64,000 nucleotides of DNA from Lingula anatina (lineage: Eukaryota > Brachiopoda > Lingulata > Lingulida > Lingulidae), in assembly GCF_001039355.2 (NCBI RefSeq), contig NW_019773670.1, positions 62,001 through 126,000 of the forward strand, given 5' to 3'. The translations under genes and the position numbers were made by a program. Under the pieces are notes generated by a model. That model saw nothing but the letters and a program-made list of their open reading frames with translations, did not search any database and was not told the origin of the DNA. Numbering within the stretch: the stretch's first letter is position 1; every line of letters starts with the position of its first letter. Shown here in pieces: positions 60,311 to 64,000 of the stretch.

Positions 60311-61316
60311 AAACTATTAATATACCTCACTTCGTTCGATTCATTCCACTGCTGAACATGTTCACTCCTGGGTTGGCTTACATTTTGAGCAAGTTTATCA
60401 GCATGCATTTCTTACAATGAAGTTAAAACAATTCAGTTGTTCATCATAAACAACAAATAACTAATGTAATTACCCGAAAAGACCCTTTTCATCATTTTGA
60501 TCATTTTAATCAAGCCCGTTACAGTATTGATGTCTACTTAAAGGGATAACAACTCTTCGTATGAAATCTATATTTTACAATAAAAACATTGTAAACAACG
60601 CATAGAAATATAATATGTTCTATTTCACCACCAAAAATGGCAGTTAAAGCAATTATTCGAAAAATCTCTGCTTGTCATCAGACCATGTGTGTGTGTGTGG
60701 GGAGGGGGGGGAGGGTCTGCTNGCGTCTCCACCTGCCACCCCCTCTGATGGAATAGACTCGCCCACCTGCCACCCCTTTTTTGGAATGGACACGCCCCAC
60801 CTGCCGCCCCTCCGATGGAATGAACTCGCCCCACCAGTCACCCCTCCAGTGGAATGAACTCATCCGACCTGCCACCCCTACGATGTAATGGAACCGACCC
60901 GAAATAAACTATTAATATACCTCACTTCGTTCGATTCATTCCACTGCTGAACATGTTCACTCCTGGGTTGGCTTACATTTTGAGCAAGTTTATCAGCATG
61001 CATTTCTTACAATGAAGTTAAAACAATTCAGTTGTTCATCATAAACAACAAATAACTAATGTAATTACCCGAAAAGACCCTTTTCATCATTTTGATCATT
61101 TTAATCAAGCCCGTTACAGTATTGATGTCTACTTAAAGGGATAACAACTCTTCGTATGAAATCTATATTTTACAATAAAAACATTGTAAACAACGCATAG
61201 AAATATAATATGTTCTATTTCACCACCAAAAATGGCAGTTAAAGCAATTATTCGAAAAATCTCTGCTTGTCATCAGACCATGTGTGTGTGTGTGGGGAGG
61301 GGGGGGAGGGTCTGCT
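60186..61316. repeat. Exact ~536-bp direct duplication (60186-60721 = 60781-61316)
   Basis: The two segments, offset by 595 bases, appear identical throughout, from the last minisatellite units to GGGAGGGTCTGCT. The first copy ends exactly one base before the single 'n' at 60722. The second continues into unique sequence (TCGCATCCGTGG). Identity of this order in such a polymorphic region points to an unmerged contig overlap. Confidence 0.85.
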
Positions 61317-62152
61317 TCGCATCCGTGGCCTTTCTTTCCTAAAAACGCCCCCCCCCCCCTTCAAATAATCCTGGATCCGCCCCTGGTCATTATCAACATA
61401 CAAATTAAATATATAAGACAACATTTATCATTACTTTGTACTGAAAGTGCAATAAGTAAAGTACCTTGAAATGAAGTAAAAAGAATGACAATTTATAAAA
61501 TACTTTAAAGTTGACAGCGCATTGGGTAAAAACCCTTTTGAAAATATCGCACGTTTTTGCTACTTAACATTTCTATGGACAGTAAATTACATTATTTAAA
61601 ATGTTTTTGTTTTGACAGAAGGTGGTGGATTATATGGTGCTAATGCACTCATATTTCGCTGGAATCAATCTCGTTTTTTTTAAGGGTTTGCAGCTGAAAG
61701 TGCATCCTTAGAGTGTTCAGGATGTAAAATAAAATTAGATTATATATTACGTGTCCATTTAGAATTATATGGCAATGCCTGTGCGCCAAATATTCTCTGG
61801 TTAACCTAGCTATAACTAACCTAGGTTCTAGGTTTCAGTTTTTCAGCAAAACTGTGAAGCTATCCCATTAAAAGGATTGAATAGTGAACAAGCTAGCTTT
61901 GCAGTGGCCCTGACACTCAGGGAAGCTATAACATATTATAACAAACAATTAAATCGGGGAATCTATTTCGTAAATTTAGTCTGTTATATAATGTTTTTCC
62001 TGACCTGGAAATAAAGTTGTGACTACAAATTTGCTTAAGTGCTTCGTGGTTCAGTGATCTCTGTTGACCACGAATAAGTTATAGGATCGACTCATGGCTC
62101 ATAAACCGTATCTTGTAATACATGAACCACTTTCCAAATAGTTTGCTTATCA
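61317..62152. other. 3' flank of the unknown gene at 62153, no other gene seen
   Basis: AT-rich sequence with a short poly-C run (about 61350-61359) next to ATCCTGGATCCGCCCCTGG. No coding exon is recognised. Confidence 0.5.
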
Positions 62153-64000
62153 CTAGTTTGGATCTGCCAAACTGAGGCAGAACCTCCAAATGTCTTTCCT
62201 GACATCTTCCTTAGTAAGTCCCTCTTCACCATCAATCAGGGCATCAGCACTGCAGTTGACGGTTATCCGATATGCTTTGGGGATCCAAATTTCCAGTGAG
62301 GAGCGTCCGTTTTCGGGTTTAGCAAACACTCGTTGTTTTCGGATCTCAACACTGATTGATGACAACAGGGCTACATTCATATCCCGAATCAGAGGCTGGT
62401 TTCCTGCATTATGTGACTGGGTAGGGGTGTATCTGTAAGTTTTCTCTTGCGACTCCACTACATCAACAAGTCGGTCCCGAATGCTGTCACTAACATCTAA
62501 TGTTGAGATATTGTCAGTGTCCTCTGTGTCATTCTGGCGTCTGATTAGTGGTTTGAAATCTCTCCGTATAATGTCCTTTAAATCGGATATGTACTGACAT
62601 TCCTCTGCGTTTAGCGTTCGCTTTGAGGCAATTTGGAAGCGAAGGTCAGGCTTGTTCAGGGTGGGATCATCGTCGGTGTTAAGTCGTTTTAAGTCCGTAA
62701 CCAGCCACAATATATCTGGTAATTCTACATTGATTACAGCAAGGTTTGTATCTAAAAAGATTTTGTGGTTGGCGTCTTTCGTTGCAAATGTAACTTCATA
62801 GGATTCTGCCATGGGATCAGCAGCAGTGAAGCCGGTGTCTCTAAGTTTACGCTCGACAGCTAATGCAAGTTCTGTTTGAACTAACGGTGTAAAACACGAG
62901 TGTTTTTTGCCTGTTTCACCAGACAGGTTTTTCAAATACCACTGAAGATCATAGATCCTCTTGACTTTGGTGGGAACGTCTGTGACGTAGATGTGGCCAA
63001 CGTCAACTGAGAAGTGAACTATCCCATGGCAAAAAGGGTTATGTATTCGTTTTATAAGATCAACCTGTGTGTCCACCACGTTGTCCCATAACTTCAATTG
63101 GTTATCTAATGTGTTGCCATCAGCTACGTATTCAACCAGCTTGGGCACTTTTATCTCCTTGGGAATTTCTTCAAATTCCGTAAATCCTTTGAAATTTTCG
63201 AATGCGATAATATTTTTCACGTCATTGTCACCTTCCAGAAGCAGCTGATGCGAATCCTGGACACTCCAGTTTTTCATTGATGACGTAAACTCAATGCGGT
63301 GACTAGCTTGCCTTTCCAAGTCGATCAGAGCATTTTGTAGCGCAAAGCAACTTTCTGAGTTGCCGTATGCCTCCACGGTAATTTGACTTCCTTTCTTTTT
63401 TGACTTTTTGTGGACAAGTGCACGTGCCCCAGTGGAATCTGATATTTGAATGGAGAAGTAGTCTTCACCTGTCAGAAGTAATCGGGACGATTCAGCAGTT
63501 AAACAATAATCCAAGCGCTTCTCTTCATCAACATGGGACATATCAACCAAACCTCCGATGGAAGCATTTCTGGCCACAATGTGATATGCTTGAAGCATTT
63601 TGTCTCTTATCCTCTCCTTGACGTGCCCATTGAAATTCCCTAACAGCTTTCGTGGTCTGCGTGAGCATATCATAGAAGGGTCAGTAACTTCGTTGAGTAA
63701 CTTCACCCCACTATCGCTACCAAAGTGCTTAAAGAATTTCAGTAGGAGTTCTGCTATCTTTTCCTCTGCTGTATAATTATTTGCCACATAATCCAACAAA
63801 TCCTTTGGATCGACTGCTCTCTCAGAACGAAACATTTTCTGGAGGGCACGAATGTCTTCTTCGGTAGGCCGAACAACTACTTTCTCTTCATCCTGCACAA
63901 AATAGAGAAAGAGTAGCAGCATTGCTTCCTTGGCCTGAAGAATTTTCCCACTGGTATCAACCACATTGTTCGTGATCAACCAACCCAAAAGTACTCTCAG
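62153..64000 (-). CDS. Uncharacterised large protein, C-terminal part (at least 611 aa), open at window edge
   Basis: One continuous minus-strand frame ends with TAG at 62153-62155 and stays open to 64000, so the 5' part is outside the window. A good splice acceptor (TTTCTCTATTTTGTGCAG) falls at 63895, just before GATGAAGAG, so the true last exon may begin at 63894; the 35 or so codons further upstream would then be intron. I do not recognise a family. The protein looks globular, charged and cytosolic, without signal peptide or membrane spans. It includes helix-like blocks (IRDKMLQAYHIVARNASIGG), a possible small alpha/beta repeat (GSQITVEAYGNSESCFALQN) that could be KH-like but lacks a clear GXXG, and segments such as KRIHNPFCHGIVHFSVDVGH and YDLQWYLKNLSGETGKKHS. 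Codon use is regular and free of stops over 1.8 kb, so it is certainly coding. Confidence 0.88.
   Translation of the reverse strand: MRVLLGWLITNNVVDTSGKILQAKEAMLLLFLYFVQDEEKVVVRPTEEDIRALQKMFRSERAVDPKDLLDYVANNYTAEEKIAELLLKFFKHFGSDSGVKLLNEVTDPSMICSRRPRKLLGNFNGHVKERIRDKMLQAYHIVARNASIGGLVDMSHVDEEKRLDYCLTAESSRLLLTGEDYFSIQISDSTGARALVHKKSKKKGSQITVEAYGNSESCFALQNALIDLERQASHRIEFTSSMKNWSVQDSHQLLLEGDNDVKNIIAFENFKGFTEFEEIPKEIKVPKLVEYVADGNTLDNQLKLWDNVVDTQVDLIKRIHNPFCHGIVHFSVDVGHIYVTDVPTKVKRIYDLQWYLKNLSGETGKKHSCFTPLVQTELALAVERKLRDTGFTAADPMAESYEVTFATKDANHKIFLDTNLAVINVELPDILWLVTDLKRLNTDDDPTLNKPDLRFQIASKRTLNAEECQYISDLKDIIRRDFKPLIRRQNDTEDTDNISTLDVSDSIRDRLVDVVESQEKTYRYTPTQSHNAGNQPLIRDMNVALLSSISVEIRKQRVFAKPENGRSSLEIWIPKAYRITVNCSADALIDGEEGLTKEDVRKDIWRFCLSLADPN

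Noticed and set aside
60625-60875. Several overlapping Gly/Arg/Pro-rich frames around 60.7 kb
   Set aside because: They are translations of the minisatellite and GT/G-rich tracts and include an ambiguous base.

Overview
This is animal genomic DNA: AT-rich, intron-containing genes with GT..AG splice sites, many microsatellites and decayed transposons. The gene set (a Cys-loop anion-channel subunit, a ribosomal protein gene, secreted C-type lectins, a torsin, reverse-transcriptase relics) fits a marine invertebrate deuterostome such as a lancelet, hemichordate or echinoderm. I cannot fix the species from sequence alone.

Layout. 1-7558: no convincing gene, only simple repeats and one striking 34-bp hairpin. 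7559-16907 (+): seven exons of a glycine/GABA-A-like receptor subunit, complete at the 3' end and lacking its signal-peptide exon. 18857-21695 (-): a complete RPL31 gene with a probable 5'-TOP noncoding first exon. 23563-24771 (-): an intronless 402-codon unknown gene. 24772-30590: no gene seen. 30590-49437: a repeat-rich region with two complete C-type lectin genes (33144-36118 and 42360-43771, both -), a truncated near-copy of the first (46230-46927), a LINE relic, a Tc1/mariner element and a relic of a multicopy ORF. 47407-57911 (-): torsin. One complete six-exon gene (48635-53070) is flanked by orphan exons 5-6 on its left and orphan exons 1-4 on its right. 58946-62152: no gene, but a minisatellite and an exact 536-bp duplication. 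62153-64000 (-): the 3' part of a large unknown gene, open to the window edge.

The most useful structural observation concerns the assembly. All five isolated single 'n' characters (44377, 47166, 48395, 54187, 60722) sit at or next to breakpoints of near-identical duplicated sequence, and the flanks of the 408-base N gap are copies of each other. The orphan torsin exons 5-6 plus 1-4 together make exactly one further torsin gene. The simplest reading is one torsin locus and one lectin-A locus, each present as two haplotypes that were placed side by side. Real recent tandem duplication is the alternative.

No operon-like or defence-island system is present. The novelty is in unrecognised genes (402 aa; at least 611 aa), a lectin pair with non-canonical sugar-binding motifs, and well-resolved nested or presence/absence transposon insertions. 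One is a 1,575-bp Tc1/mariner element with TA duplication whose empty site is preserved in the neighbouring lectin paralogue.
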